Shown piece by piece: positions 1 through 8,321 of a stretch of 64,000 bases of DNA. The notes below the pieces were generated by a model. It made no database searches and was not told where the DNA came from. It saw only the letters and a program-made list of their open reading frames with translations. The stretch covers positions 1,753,847 to 1,817,846 of the forward strand of contig NZ_CP061303.1 of assembly GCF_018687695.1 (NCBI RefSeq). Reading direction: 5' to 3'. Every line of letters begins with the position of its first letter. Position 1 is the stretch's first letter. The stretch comes from Polynucleobacter sp. MG-6-Vaara-E2. Its GTDB lineage: Bacteria > Pseudomonadota > Gammaproteobacteria > Burkholderiales > Burkholderiaceae. A program made the position numbers and the translations under genes.

Positions 1-1134
1 GCCAGTTGAGATGTAATCCACTTGATTTTCAATGCCGTACTTAGCAATAGCTGCCAAAGTATCGCCACCCCCTGCAATTGAGAAGGCTGGTGAGTGTGCA
101 ATCGCTGCCGCAAGCATCTTGGTGCCACCGCCAAACTGATCGATTTCAAAAACGCCAAGGGGGCCGTTCCAAACAATCGTACCTGCATGCGCCAACATGA
201 TTGATAAACGCGCCGCTGTCTTGGGGCCAATATCCAAAATCATGTCGTCTTCGGCAACTTGATCAGCAGGCACGCGGTTTGCACGAGCTAGTGGTGAGAG
301 TTCATTCGCAACCACAACATCCTCTGGAATAGGTACATGTGCCCCACGCTTTTCCATCAGATGCATAATCTCTCGCGCTTCCTGCACCAAGTCAGGCTCA
401 GCAAGAGATTTGCCGATTGGCAAACCTTTGGCCAACATAAAGGTATTGGCAATACCACCACCAACAATTAGCTCATCTACTTTTTCAGAGAGGGCTTTCA
501 GAATAGTTAACTTCGAGGAAACCTTGGAGCCAGCAACAATCGCTACTAGCGGGCGTTTTGGACTTGCCAATGCGCGACTTAAGGCATCTAATTCGGCAGC
601 CATTAAAGGACCGGCACAAGCAATTGGCGCAAACTTCGCAACGCCATTAGTGGTCGCCTCAGCACGATGCGCCGTGCCAAATGCATCGTTGACGTAAACA
701 TCGCAAAGAGCTGCAATCTTTTTTGCTAGCTCATCATTGTTCTTTTTCTCGCCAATATTTAAACGGCAATTTTCCAAAAGAACTACTTCGCCTGGATTGA
801 CTTCAAAACCACCATCTACCCAATCACTAATAAGAGGGACCTTACGATTAAGAAAAGTAGCAATCCGATCCGCTACAGGCGCCAAGCTATCCTCGGGTTT
901 AAATTCACCCTCGGTTGGGCGCCCCAAGTGAGAGGTCACCATTACTGCTGCGCCAGCATCTAAGCACATTTGCACTGCAGGCATGGATGCGCGGATTCGG
1001 GTGTCTTCCGTAATGTTGCCAGCTTCGTCTTGAGGGACATTGAGGTCAGCACGGATAAAAACCCGTTTTCCCTTTAATTGGCCCAATTGGGCTAATTCGC
1101 TTAAACGCTTAACTTTAAATAAGGATTCCGGCAT
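1..1134 (-). CDS. pgk: Phosphoglycerate kinase, C-terminus cut by window edge
   Basis: Glycolytic and gluconeogenic enzyme that transfers phosphate between 1,3-bisphosphoglycerate and ADP in the cytoplasm. The visible 378 codons start with MPESLFKVKRL at 1134. They carry the PGK signatures RADLNVP (residues 28-34) and SHLGRP (68-73), the hinge segment VAGSKVSSKL and, near the edge, the nucleotide-binding GGGDT. The frame is open at base 1, so roughly the last 20 residues of a ~400-residue protein are missing. It is divergent from ilvE across 210 bases. Family assignment is secure; only the C-terminus is unseen. Confidence 0.97.
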   Translation of the reverse strand, partial: MPESLFKVKRLSELAQLGQLKGKRVFIRADLNVPQDEAGNITEDTRIRASMPAVQMCLDAGAAVMVTSHLGRPTEGEFKPEDSLAPVADRIATFLNRKVPLISDWVDGGFEVNPGEVVLLENCRLNIGEKKNNDELAKKIAALCDVYVNDAFGTAHRAEATTNGVAKFAPIACAGPLMAAELDALSRALASPKRPLVAIVAGSKVSSKLTILKALSEKVDELIVGGGIANTFMLAKGLPIGKSLAEPDLVQEAREIMHLMEKRGAHVPIPEDVVVANELSPLARANRVPADQVAEDDMILDIGPKTAARLSIMLAHAGTIVWNGPLGVFEIDQFGGGTKMLAAAIAHSPAFSIAGGGDTLAAIAKYGIENQVDYISTG

Positions 1135-1344
1135 GAGAGTAGCTAAATTAGGTGGTTTATAGGGAATACTCCATTCTAAATCGTCTAGCCCCATCACCCC
1201 GAAGGACTGGACTATCGGACTGCTCAGCCTGCTCTACAATAGAGGTTTGGACGCATTGCATGTCAAAAGGCCCAAAACCGATTGAATCTGCGCCCTCATT
1301 AATCCGCTATTAAACATAGCCTATAGACACAAAAGGTAGAGAAA
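1135..1344. promoter_or_regulatory. Divergent pgk/ilvE intergenic region
   Basis: These 210 bases separate two divergently read genes and must hold both promoters. I cannot place a convincing -35/-10 pair for either gene. A short symmetric element CTCTACAATAGAG lies near 1231-1243, and its TACAAT could be a -10 toward ilvE, but no good -35 sits 17 bases upstream. A 14-base string next to the pgk start (1138-1151) recurs upstream of sucC. Confidence 0.4.
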
Positions 1345-2268
1345 ATGTCGATGTCCGACCGCGATGGCTTTATTTGGTCCGATGGGAAGCTGATTCCTTG
1401 GCGTGAGGCCAATGTTCACGTACTAACCCATAGCCTGCACTACGGTATGGGTGTATTTGAAGGTATCCGCGCTTATAAAACCCCCCAGGGTACCGCCATT
1501 TTCCGCCTGCCAGAGCACGTCAAACGCCTCTTTAATGGCACCAAGATCTTTCAGATGAACATGCCTTACAGCTCAGATGAGATTACTAAAGGCATTATTG
1601 ATGTGGTCAATAGCAATAAGCTAGAGTCTTGCTACATCCGCCCCATCATCTTTATTGGCTCCCAAAAGCTTGGCATCTCCCCTAAAGGCAACAGCATCCA
1701 CACTGCCATCGCAGCATGGGAGTGGGGCGCCTATTTAGGAGAAGACGGTCTCAATAAAGGGATTCGCGTTAAGACCTCATCGTTTACTCGCCACTTTGTA
1801 AACTCCTCATTAGTTCGCGCCAAAGCCTCAGGCTATTACATCAACTCTATTTTGGCTAACCAAGAAGTCACTGCTAATGGGTACGACGAAGCGTTGTTAC
1901 TCGATACCGAAGGTTATGTTTCTGAAGGCTCTGGAGAGAATCTTTTTATGGTTCGCAATGGGGTTGTTTACACACCAGACTTGGCTTCTTGCTTAGACGG
2001 TATTACACGTGATTCAGTGATTCAAATCGCTAAAGATCTTGGCTATGAAGTTCGCGAAAAACGTTTAACTCGTGATGAAGTCTATTCTGCTGATGAAGCA
2101 TTCTTTACTGGTACCGCTGCCGAAGTAACACCCATTCGCGAGCTCGATGATCGCACGATCGGTGATGGTAAGCGTGGTCCAATTACTGAAAAAATTCAGA
2201 AGACCTATTTCGATGCAGTGTATGGCCGCAGCGATCAATATAAGTCTTGGCTCACTTACGTTAAATAA
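1345..2268 (+). CDS. ilvE: Branched-chain amino acid aminotransferase
   Basis: PLP-dependent class IV aminotransferase for the last step of valine, leucine and isoleucine synthesis, with glutamate as amino donor. At 307 residues it matches the usual IlvE length. Visible signatures are the N-terminal HYGMGVFEGIRAY, the likely PLP lysine K160 in RAKASGYYINS, and the class IV motif SEGSGENLF at about 193-201. An AAGGTAGAG ribosome site precedes the ATG at 1345; a second ATG two codons on is also possible. A zinc-ribbon gene follows after 24 bases and is probably co-transcribed. Confidence 0.95.
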   Translation: MSMSDRDGFIWSDGKLIPWREANVHVLTHSLHYGMGVFEGIRAYKTPQGTAIFRLPEHVKRLFNGTKIFQMNMPYSSDEITKGIIDVVNSNKLESCYIRPIIFIGSQKLGISPKGNSIHTAIAAWEWGAYLGEDGLNKGIRVKTSSFTRHFVNSSLVRAKASGYYINSILANQEVTANGYDEALLLDTEGYVSEGSGENLFMVRNGVVYTPDLASCLDGITRDSVIQIAKDLGYEVREKRLTRDEVYSADEAFFTGTAAEVTPIRELDDRTIGDGKRGPITEKIQKTYFDAVYGRSDQYKSWLTYVK

Positions 2269-2292
2269 TATTTAGCAACCGGGAAGCAAAAT

Positions 2293-2481
2293 ATGACTCA
2301 AGCTCAAGTGACAATGATTGATGGCAAAGATCTGCCATTGCATTGCCCAACCAATAAAACTCCTGCATGGAATTCTCATCCAAGAGTTTTTTTAGACATC
2401 ACCAAAACTGGCGAAGCGAAGTGTCCTTATTGTGGCGCTGAGTACAAGCTCATACCTGGCACAGAGCCACACGGGCACTAG
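2293..2481 (+). CDS. Small zinc-finger domain protein
   Basis: This 62-residue protein has a central HPRVFLDI segment and a C-terminal CPYCGAEYKL motif. The CxxC there, together with an upstream Cys (HCP) and His (SHPRVF), could bind one zinc. This pattern is typical of the short zinc-finger proteins related to the NDUFS6 C-terminal domain, which sit beside ilvE or waaF in many betaproteobacteria. Function is unknown. It lies 24 bases after ilvE and 46 bases before waaF on the same strand. A 7-bp hairpin (2489-2511) follows the stop codon. Confidence 0.85.
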   Translation: MTQAQVTMIDGKDLPLHCPTNKTPAWNSHPRVFLDITKTGEAKCPYCGAEYKLIPGTEPHGH

Positions 2482-2488
2482 GCCATAT

Positions 2489-2511
2489 CAGCACCTCCCC
2501 GTGGGGTGCTG
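2489..2511 (+). other. Hairpin between zinc-finger gene and waaF
   Basis: CAGCACC (2489-2495) pairs with GGTGCTG (2505-2511) around a 9-base loop. No T-run follows, so it is not a standard intrinsic terminator. It could be an mRNA processing or stability element in the ilvE-waaF transcript. The stem is seen directly; the role is inferred. Confidence 0.45.
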
Positions 2512-2527
2512 AGTCGGGATACAACAC

Positions 2528-3562
2528 ATGCAAGGTATTCTGATCATCGCCCCCAACTGGATTGGGGATGCCGTCATGACTCAGCCCCTACTGGCTAATC
2601 TCAAGGCGCAATATCCAAACTCAACAATTGATGTTCTAGCTAGCACCTGGGTTGCACCCATTTATCGTGCGTGCACTGAAGTCAATGAAGTCATTGAAGC
2701 AAAGTTTGAACATCAGCAACTGCAATGGGGATTACGCAAACAACTAGCCAAAGACATTGAGGCTAATAATTACCAAGCATGCCTTGTACTTCCGAATAGT
2801 TTCAAATCCGCACTCATCCCTTGGTTAGCCAATATTCCATTCCGAATTGGTTATCGTGGAGAGTTGCGATATGGCTTAATCAACGTATCGCTTGATAATC
2901 CAAGCAAAGTTAATCGCCCACCAATGGTGGAGCACTACCTCGCGCTGAGCCAATTACTGAAAGACGATGAAGTCAATCCGCCAAACGAATTAACACCAAA
3001 GCTCAATGTCTCATCTGTTGCTCAGCACTCTGTAGAACAAAAATTAGCTGCAGCAAACATCAATCCAAATGCTCTTTTGGTGTTTTGTCCAGGAGCCGAG
3101 TTTGGCCCAACAAAACGTTGGCCAGCTGAACATTTTGCGGAGCTCGCCAGGAATCTTATTGAGCAAAATGCAGATCTTCAGATTGTGCTGTTAGGTGGAA
3201 GTAGTGATCACGAACTTGCCCAGAATATCGTGTTGCAATCTGGAAACAACCCTCATCTACATAACTGGTGTGGCATCACCTCCTTAGACGAGGCGATTGC
3301 TTTAATTGATACAGCAATGGCTGTAGTAAGCAATGATTCGGGCTTGATGCATATCGCTGCGGCACTCAAAACCCCTCAAGTGGCTATTTTTGGGTCCAGC
3401 GACCCTGCTCATACACCTCCACTTTCAGAGAAGGCGAAAGTGATTTGGCTCAATCTTCCCTGTAGCCCTTGTCATAAAAAGATCTGTCCCTTGGGCCACT
3501 TAAAGTGTCTAAATGACATCCTGCCCCAGCAAGTATTCGCTACACTGAATACCTTGAATTAA
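2528..3562 (+). CDS. waaF: ADP-heptose:LPS heptosyltransferase II
   Basis: Glycosyltransferase family 9 enzyme that adds the second heptose to the inner core of lipopolysaccharide at the cytoplasmic face of the inner membrane. The 344 residues begin with the family N-terminus (APNWIGDAVMTQPLL). They carry the sugar-nucleotide site (PGAEFGPTKRWP, about 188-199) and the late motif NDSGLMHIAAAL. Length fits WaaF. WaaC is the main alternative, but the DAVMTQPL and GPTKRWP wording is that of WaaF. gmhB, for ADP-heptose supply, is elsewhere in the window (32062). Confidence 0.93.
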   Translation: MQGILIIAPNWIGDAVMTQPLLANLKAQYPNSTIDVLASTWVAPIYRACTEVNEVIEAKFEHQQLQWGLRKQLAKDIEANNYQACLVLPNSFKSALIPWLANIPFRIGYRGELRYGLINVSLDNPSKVNRPPMVEHYLALSQLLKDDEVNPPNELTPKLNVSSVAQHSVEQKLAAANINPNALLVFCPGAEFGPTKRWPAEHFAELARNLIEQNADLQIVLLGGSSDHELAQNIVLQSGNNPHLHNWCGITSLDEAIALIDTAMAVVSNDSGLMHIAAALKTPQVAIFGSSDPAHTPPLSEKAKVIWLNLPCSPCHKKICPLGHLKCLNDILPQQVFATLNTLN

Positions 3563-3582
3563 ATATCTAGGAAACGTTAGCC

Positions 3583-4017
3583 ATGACCAAACTAGCCAGA
3601 CTCTTTCACAACGCTGATGAAGTGGTTGATGCCTGGCGTGATGCACTAAGACACCGTGACGTCAAAGGCGCCCTAGATATTTGGCTAGATGATGATTCGA
3701 TTACTTGCGTACTTCCTGAGGGCCATCGTCTAAGCGGTCATACAGAAATTCGTGAGGGCCTAGAAAGGCTTTTATCAAAACAAGCGTTATTTCTTGAGCC
3801 AATTGCTTGTATCAGTCACTCCATTTTGGGCGCGGCAGTGTATGACACCACTGAAGCAGTTCATCTAAGAGCGGATCAAATTGAGGCAGAGTTTTTTCTC
3901 AATATCACTTTGGTACTCTTACAAGATAGTCAAGGTTGGCGCATTGCTCACCTACACGCCAGTCGCTCAACTGACGATACTTTTGACGCACCATCTACCC
4001 CACACGGTTTGCATTAA
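3583..4017 (+). CDS. NTF2-like (SnoaL/DUF4440-type) protein
   Basis: This 144-residue protein has the alpha+beta cone pattern of NTF2-like domains: an N-terminal helix (ADEVVDAWRDALRHRD), a core (ALDIWLDDDSITCVLPEGHRLSGHTEI) and C-terminal strands ending in WRIAHLHASRS. Such domains bind small ligands or act as accessory folds, and no substrate can be read from sequence. It starts 21 bases after waaF and is followed 7 bases later by a DUF2946-type gene, so the three probably share a transcript. Fold confidence is good; function is unknown. Confidence 0.75.
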   Translation: MTKLARLFHNADEVVDAWRDALRHRDVKGALDIWLDDDSITCVLPEGHRLSGHTEIREGLERLLSKQALFLEPIACISHSILGAAVYDTTEAVHLRADQIEAEFFLNITLVLLQDSQGWRIAHLHASRSTDDTFDAPSTPHGLH

Positions 4018-4023
4018 AAATGT

Positions 4024-4647
4024 ATGGATGAGCAAGTACTTCGCTCACTCATCAAATGGCCTAATGTGCCAGATTGCTATGGCTGGCTAGCTCTTGATCG
4101 CCGTGGTCAATGGCGCATGGTTAATGAATTTGCACAGCAAAGCAAACTTCCTGGACAAGTCATTACTCATGCAATGCTCAATGAGTTCATTTCCAGAAAT
4201 TACGCTAGCGATTCATTGGGAAAATTCTTTTTTCAAAATGGTCCACAACGGGTATTTATCAATCTAGCTGCAACACCCTGGATAACTCGCATCATTCCAA
4301 GTGATCAAGGCTTAAAACTGATTACACAATGTCAAACAGAAATTTCACCAAATGCGGCACTAAGTGATGAGCATGGGAATATTTATATTGTTGGTCTAGT
4401 TAGCCAAACGAAATATCAAGATTTAGCTTCGCAACAATTCACAAAAGAATTGCACCCATGCGTCGCGTTGTTACATGATCACGACCTAGATCAATTTTCT
4501 GAGTTAGCTAAACTACGCGAAGAGGCCTGTAGCTTTGGGGGATCTTGGAGTTGGCAGGGCAAGCAGTTACCTTTAGACCCAATATATTCTGAAGAATTAA
4601 GCAAAAGATTTGGGTATATCAGTCAACCGCAACCAAGTTCAATCTAG
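4024..4647 (+). CDS. DUF2946 family protein, function unknown
   Basis: The 207 residues open with DEQVLRSLIKWPNVPDCYGWLALDRRG and include the phrase KFFFQNGPQRVFINLAATPW. I recall this wording from the conserved DUF2946 family of Burkholderiales. No signal peptide or membrane span is evident and no catalytic motif is recognised. It begins 7 bases after the NTF2-like gene. Its TAG stop overlaps the TAG stop of the convergent protease gene, the two sharing a CTAG palindrome at 4644-4647. The gene is clearly real because of length, spacing and the tight convergent end. Confidence 0.75.
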   Translation: MDEQVLRSLIKWPNVPDCYGWLALDRRGQWRMVNEFAQQSKLPGQVITHAMLNEFISRNYASDSLGKFFFQNGPQRVFINLAATPWITRIIPSDQGLKLITQCQTEISPNAALSDEHGNIYIVGLVSQTKYQDLASQQFTKELHPCVALLHDHDLDQFSELAKLREEACSFGGSWSWQGKQLPLDPIYSEELSKRFGYISQPQPSSI

Positions 4648-6344
4648 CTTGGTAGTTGCTTCTTCTCTTTCAACTCGTCGTTATATTGTCTTTGCATCTC
4701 TCTAAGACGAGCATCAATAGATGAGCCTTGATAAAAGTCTGAACCTGCTGCGGATCTAGCAATTCTCATCTGCTCCAAGGCTGATGGCCAAGCGCCCTCT
4801 AGTGCATATTTTTCACCAAGAGCGTAATGACGCATTGGAATATTGTTAGCCTGATCATAGGCTTTCGAAAGCAGGCCCCACCAGATCACCTCATTCGACT
4901 GCACCTTTGTACGAGCCTTGAGCCAAGAAATTGCATCATTCGTTCTGCCTAGTTTTAATTCAGCATTGATCATTGCTACTGCTGCTGCAAAGGATTGCGG
5001 ATAAGCTTTCAGGGCTGATTGAGCTATTTGCAAAGCCTCATCGTTTCTTCCTTTTGCAAGTGCCAACTCAGATGACATGACATCTAAGGAAAGACTTTGG
5101 CGCTGTCCTGATGAAGAAGTTGTACTGTATTTTTGCGCTAAATTTCGCGCCTGCTGTAAGTTACTCTCTGCAACATCAATCTTGCCTTGTCTTTGAGCGA
5201 TCAGCGCTAAACCATAAAAGCCTTCCATTTGCTTACCGATTGGAGCTTGTTTACTCAGACTTTCAAATACATTCTTGAGGTCATATAAACCGCTTGATGT
5301 TCCTGCCTGCTCCATACGTGCACGAGCTTTAATAAAATAAAATTCAGAAGTGGCAGGAACATGATGCTGAGGCACGCTACGAACGCGATCCTGCATATCC
5401 GCAATACGGTCGGTAGTTAATGGGTGGGACCGAACATAGGTTGGAACCCCTTTATCCATAATCCCGGTAATTTTTTGTAAGCGCTGGAAAAAGTCTGGGG
5501 CGCCATTTACGTCATAGCCACTAGCATTGAGGATTTGGAAGCCAACTCGATCCGCCTCACGCTCCGCATCTCTTGAGTAAGAAAGCTGATTATTGATTGC
5601 AGCAGCTTGACCCCCTTGCATTAAGCCACCAGCAGCCTGAGGATTGCGAGACATCGCTAATGCGCCTAAAACCATACCCGCTAAAGCAATCATGGTGTTG
5701 GTGGCCTGCCGATCCATCTGACGCGCTAAGTGCCGCTGTAAAACGTGACCTGTTTCATGCCCCATCACAGAAGCTACTTCAGAATCTGTCTCTGCATCCA
5801 CAATTAAGCCAGTATGAAATCCAATGAACCCCCCTGGTAACGCAAATGCATTGATGCTGCTATCTTTTACTGCGAATACTTCAAAGTTATAGGCGCCGCT
5901 TCCTTGTTCGTTTGCGCCACCCAGTTGCAATTTTTTTGCAGTCTGAAGTAAGCGTCGCTCCATTTGATTCAAGTAGTCATATAGCGGTAAGTCATTTGAA
6001 TAGTCAGCATCAGGCCGAATCTCCCGCATGATGAGCTCACCATACTTACGCTCATCTATGCGACTTAAAGCATCACCACCTGGATCACCCATATCCGGCA
6101 GGATGATATTGGGCTGCGCTTGAAGAGTATTGCGAGTGGGGGCATTAGCAGGTCGGGCGTCTGGAGATTGCATAGCTCTACCAATATTCTGGATTGCGGC
6201 AGAGTTACCTTCCACGGAGACATCACCCACAGCCGGCGCAGCAGTGGTTACGCCAGCCCCAGAAATCTCCAAGGATAGCGCCAGTAATAATGCCAAACCA
6301 CGCCTAAATACAGATGTTTTGTTAGATGTCTTTATGTCTTGCAT
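4644..6344 (-). CDS. M48 family zinc metalloprotease with TPR region (BepA-like)
   Basis: A 566-residue periplasmic protease. Residues 1 to about 36 form a signal peptide (RRGLALLLALSLEISGAGVTTAA). The M48 domain carries HETGH at 196-200, with the third zinc ligand expected at E263 in SRDAEREADRVG. The C-terminal half (about 330-550) is helical and repeat-like, matching the TPR tail of BepA/YfgC, which watches over outer-membrane protein and LptD assembly. That role is inferred from the family. It is divergent from moaC, with only 23 bases between the two start codons, so the promoters must overlap coding sequence. Confidence 0.9.
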   Translation of the reverse strand: MQDIKTSNKTSVFRRGLALLLALSLEISGAGVTTAAPAVGDVSVEGNSAAIQNIGRAMQSPDARPANAPTRNTLQAQPNIILPDMGDPGGDALSRIDERKYGELIMREIRPDADYSNDLPLYDYLNQMERRLLQTAKKLQLGGANEQGSGAYNFEVFAVKDSSINAFALPGGFIGFHTGLIVDAETDSEVASVMGHETGHVLQRHLARQMDRQATNTMIALAGMVLGALAMSRNPQAAGGLMQGGQAAAINNQLSYSRDAEREADRVGFQILNASGYDVNGAPDFFQRLQKITGIMDKGVPTYVRSHPLTTDRIADMQDRVRSVPQHHVPATSEFYFIKARARMEQAGTSSGLYDLKNVFESLSKQAPIGKQMEGFYGLALIAQRQGKIDVAESNLQQARNLAQKYSTTSSSGQRQSLSLDVMSSELALAKGRNDEALQIAQSALKAYPQSFAAAVAMINAELKLGRTNDAISWLKARTKVQSNEVIWWGLLSKAYDQANNIPMRHYALGEKYALEGAWPSALEQMRIARSAAGSDFYQGSSIDARLREMQRQYNDELKEKKQLPS

Positions 6345-6367
6345 CCCTATATGGTAAAACTTATCTC

Positions 6368-6844
6368 ATGAACAAACTAACTCATTTTGATGCCAGTGGC
6401 CAAGCCCACATGGTCAATGTCGGCGATAAACCCAATACCCACCGCATAGCCATTGCAACTGGGAAAATTACGATGCTCCCGGAAACCTTCAAAATGGTTG
6501 AGTCAGGGACCCATAAAAAGGGTGATGTTTTAGGAATCGCTCGCATTGCAGGTATTCAGGCGTCCAAAAAGACGGCGGATCTCATCCCTCTCTGCCACCC
6601 TTTAGCACTTACTCACGTCAGCCTCGAATTTGCGCTTGACCCAAAAACCAGCAGCATCTCTTGCCAAGTCAGAGCAGAAACCACCGGCCCCACTGGCGTT
6701 GAAATGGAAGCTCTCACCGCAGTCCAAGTTGCCCTACTCACAATCTACGATATGTGCAAAGCAGTTGACCGTGGCATGGTAATGGGTGATGTGAAGCTAC
6801 TTGAGAAAAGTGGCGGTAAATCAGGTGAGTGGAAAGCCCAATAA
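6368..6844 (+). CDS. moaC: Cyclic pyranopterin monophosphate synthase
   Basis: MoaC converts 3',8-cyclo-GTP to cyclic pyranopterin monophosphate, the second step of molybdenum cofactor synthesis. The 158 residues start at MNKLTHFD (ATG 6368), matching the family N-terminus; an upstream in-frame ATG at 6326 would lie inside the divergent protease gene. Signatures are IPLCHPLALTHV and MEALTAVQVALLTIYDMCKAVD (given in part), and GKSGEW at the end. It is followed by a short hairpin terminator at 6850-6872. No other mo-genes are nearby, so it stands alone here. Confidence 0.96.
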   Translation: MNKLTHFDASGQAHMVNVGDKPNTHRIAIATGKITMLPETFKMVESGTHKKGDVLGIARIAGIQASKKTADLIPLCHPLALTHVSLEFALDPKTSSISCQVRAETTGPTGVEMEALTAVQVALLTIYDMCKAVDRGMVMGDVKLLEKSGGKSGEWKAQ

Positions 6845-6849
6845 AACAC

Positions 6850-6872
6850 AAGCCACCCTAGGGTGGCTTTAA
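6850..6872 (+). terminator. Intrinsic terminator after moaC, probably bidirectional
   Basis: AAGCCACCC and GGGTGGCTT form a perfect 9-bp stem around a TA turn. On the plus strand TTAATT follows; on the minus strand TGTGTTTT follows. It lies between the convergent moaC and pilin genes and may serve both. Confidence 0.7.
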
Positions 6873-6893
6873 TTACCAGATCATCCGTTCTAT

Positions 6894-7394
6894 CTACTTA
6901 CTAATTCTGCACTCCGACGGCAGTAGCTGAGAAATTAAATTTGTCTCGGTAGACCTGCATGACCAACCGCCAGCCCAAGTTGCTCCCTCTGGTTTTGATA
7001 AGTCAATAGGCTTAGGAGAATTCGCATCTGGCTCATTTGTTGGTACTAAGTGCAATGTATTTTTTCCTTCAGGCGCCACACTCACTTGATAGTCAATAGC
7101 AATTGCACCAGAGGGTGTAATTTCAATTAACTTGACACTTCGTGTAGGCGTAAATGTAAATGCTCCGTTTGTTGCCTCATCCATCGGTACGGTTCCGCGA
7201 CTGGCAAATGCTTCTGTCACCGCAAGCTTAGCGCTTGAGGAGAGATTCATACCCTCAACTACTCTGCTGCGAGCGATATAGTCTTGATATTGCGGTACTG
7301 CTACAGCAACCAAAATACCAATAATCGCCACCACTACCATCACTTCGATCAAGGTAAAACCAGCTTCTTGATGATCTTTATTTGTACTCTGCAT
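6894..7394 (-). CDS. Type IV pilin-like protein
   Basis: A 166-residue prepilin. The leader of 12 residues ends in Gly before FTLIEVMVVVAIIGILVAVA, the classical class IVa cleavage site, with Glu at mature position 5 and a hydrophobic N-terminal helix. Two cysteines near the end (C146 and C162) form the typical pilin D-loop. It could be the major pilin of a type IV pilus used for twitching or DNA uptake, but no pilus assembly genes are in view, so a minor pilin is not excluded. It is a single gene, separated from terC by a terminator. Confidence 0.88.
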   Translation of the reverse strand: MQSTNKDHQEAGFTLIEVMVVVAIIGILVAVAVPQYQDYIARSRVVEGMNLSSSAKLAVTEAFASRGTVPMDEATNGAFTFTPTRSVKLIEITPSGAIAIDYQVSVAPEGKNTLHLVPTNEPDANSPKPIDLSKPEGATWAGGWSCRSTETNLISQLLPSECRISK

Positions 7395-7464
7395 ATTTTT
7401 TGGCTCCTGAGGTGAAATACCTCATCATCCAGTCTATACCTCTTCAACTCAATGAAACGACTAA

Positions 7465-7496
7465 TAAAAAAGCCAGCTTTTTGAGCCGGCTTTTTC
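7465..7496 (-). terminator. Intrinsic terminator after terC
   Basis: Read on the minus strand, AAAAAGCCGGC pairs with GCTGGCTTTTT around TCAAAAA, with one G-T pair, and the hairpin runs into a T6 tract. It sits 20 bases beyond the terC stop and separates terC from the pilin gene. Confidence 0.85.
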
Positions 7497-7515
7497 TGAT
7501 TTTTGAATAAGAGAC

Positions 7516-8220
7516 TTATGCCTCTTTAGATGCATTCTTTTTCTTGAGATAAGTGCCTAGCAGGATCACGATCGCAACCCCGATACCCTCAAAGATCATG
7601 TGAGCATCTTCAAAAGCAGCCTGCATCGATTCTTTGATCGCAGGATCTTCTACCAACATGCCACCTGCCAATAACCCTAGCAAGCCTGCACCAAGAGTAA
7701 TGATGACCGGAAAACGATCCATCACTTTGAGAAGCATGGTGCTACCAAAAATAATCAATGGAATGGATAGGCCAAGACCAATGATGAGTAGAGCTAAACG
7801 GGTTTCTTCTGGACCCTTTTGTGCGGCAGCTGCAACGGCCAATACATTGTCCAAACTCATTACCAAATCGGCTACTAAGATCGTACGAATAGCACCCCAA
7901 ATATTAGAGCTACCCTCCATGTTTGCATCATCATCACTATCGGCTAATAATTGCACTCCGATATAAATCAGCAATATTGCGCCAATAATTTTTAAATAGG
8001 GAAGGGTTAGTAACTGAACTGCTGTAATGGTAAGAACTACACGCAAAACAATTGCAGCAGCACTACCCCAAAAAATTGCTTTCTTCTGCTGATGCGCTGG
8101 TAGATTGCGTGATGCCAAAGCAATCACAACAGCGTTATCGCCTGATAACAAAATATTTGCAATGATGATTGATAGAAGTGCAGCCCAAAATGCCGGACCT
8201 GAAAATACTGAAAAATCCAT
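7516..8220 (-). CDS. TerC family integral membrane protein
   Basis: The 234 residues contain about seven hydrophobic segments. The TerC signatures are LLSGDNAVVIALASRNLP near the N-terminus (about 25-42) and VADLVMSLDNVLAVAAAA mid-protein, each with acidic residues in a membrane segment that could coordinate metal. TerC/YjbE-type proteins are linked to tellurite resistance, manganese export or metal insertion into exported enzymes; which applies cannot be told from sequence. It is read in the same direction as sucD, 101 bases downstream of it and beyond a terminator, so it is likely its own unit. Confidence 0.9.
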   Translation of the reverse strand: MDFSVFSGPAFWAALLSIIIANILLSGDNAVVIALASRNLPAHQQKKAIFWGSAAAIVLRVVLTITAVQLLTLPYLKIIGAILLIYIGVQLLADSDDDANMEGSSNIWGAIRTILVADLVMSLDNVLAVAAAAQKGPEETRLALLIIGLGLSIPLIIFGSTMLLKVMDRFPVIITLGAGLLGLLAGGMLVEDPAIKESMQAAFEDAHMIFEGIGVAIVILLGTYLKKKNASKEA

Positions 8221-8277
8221 TGTTTGTCTCCCTGCAATTTTTTATATTTTGATTACTGATTTACTACTATTCACTAC

Positions 8278-8313
8278 AAAAAATGGATGCCGATTATTCA
8301 GCATCCATTTTTG
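8278..8313 (-). terminator. Intrinsic terminator after sucCD
   Basis: On the minus strand AAAAATGGATGC pairs with GCATCCATTTTTT around a 10-base loop, ending in a T6 run. It begins 9 bases beyond the sucD stop codon and closes the sucC-sucD transcript. Confidence 0.9.
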
Positions 8314-8321
8314 ATTACAAA

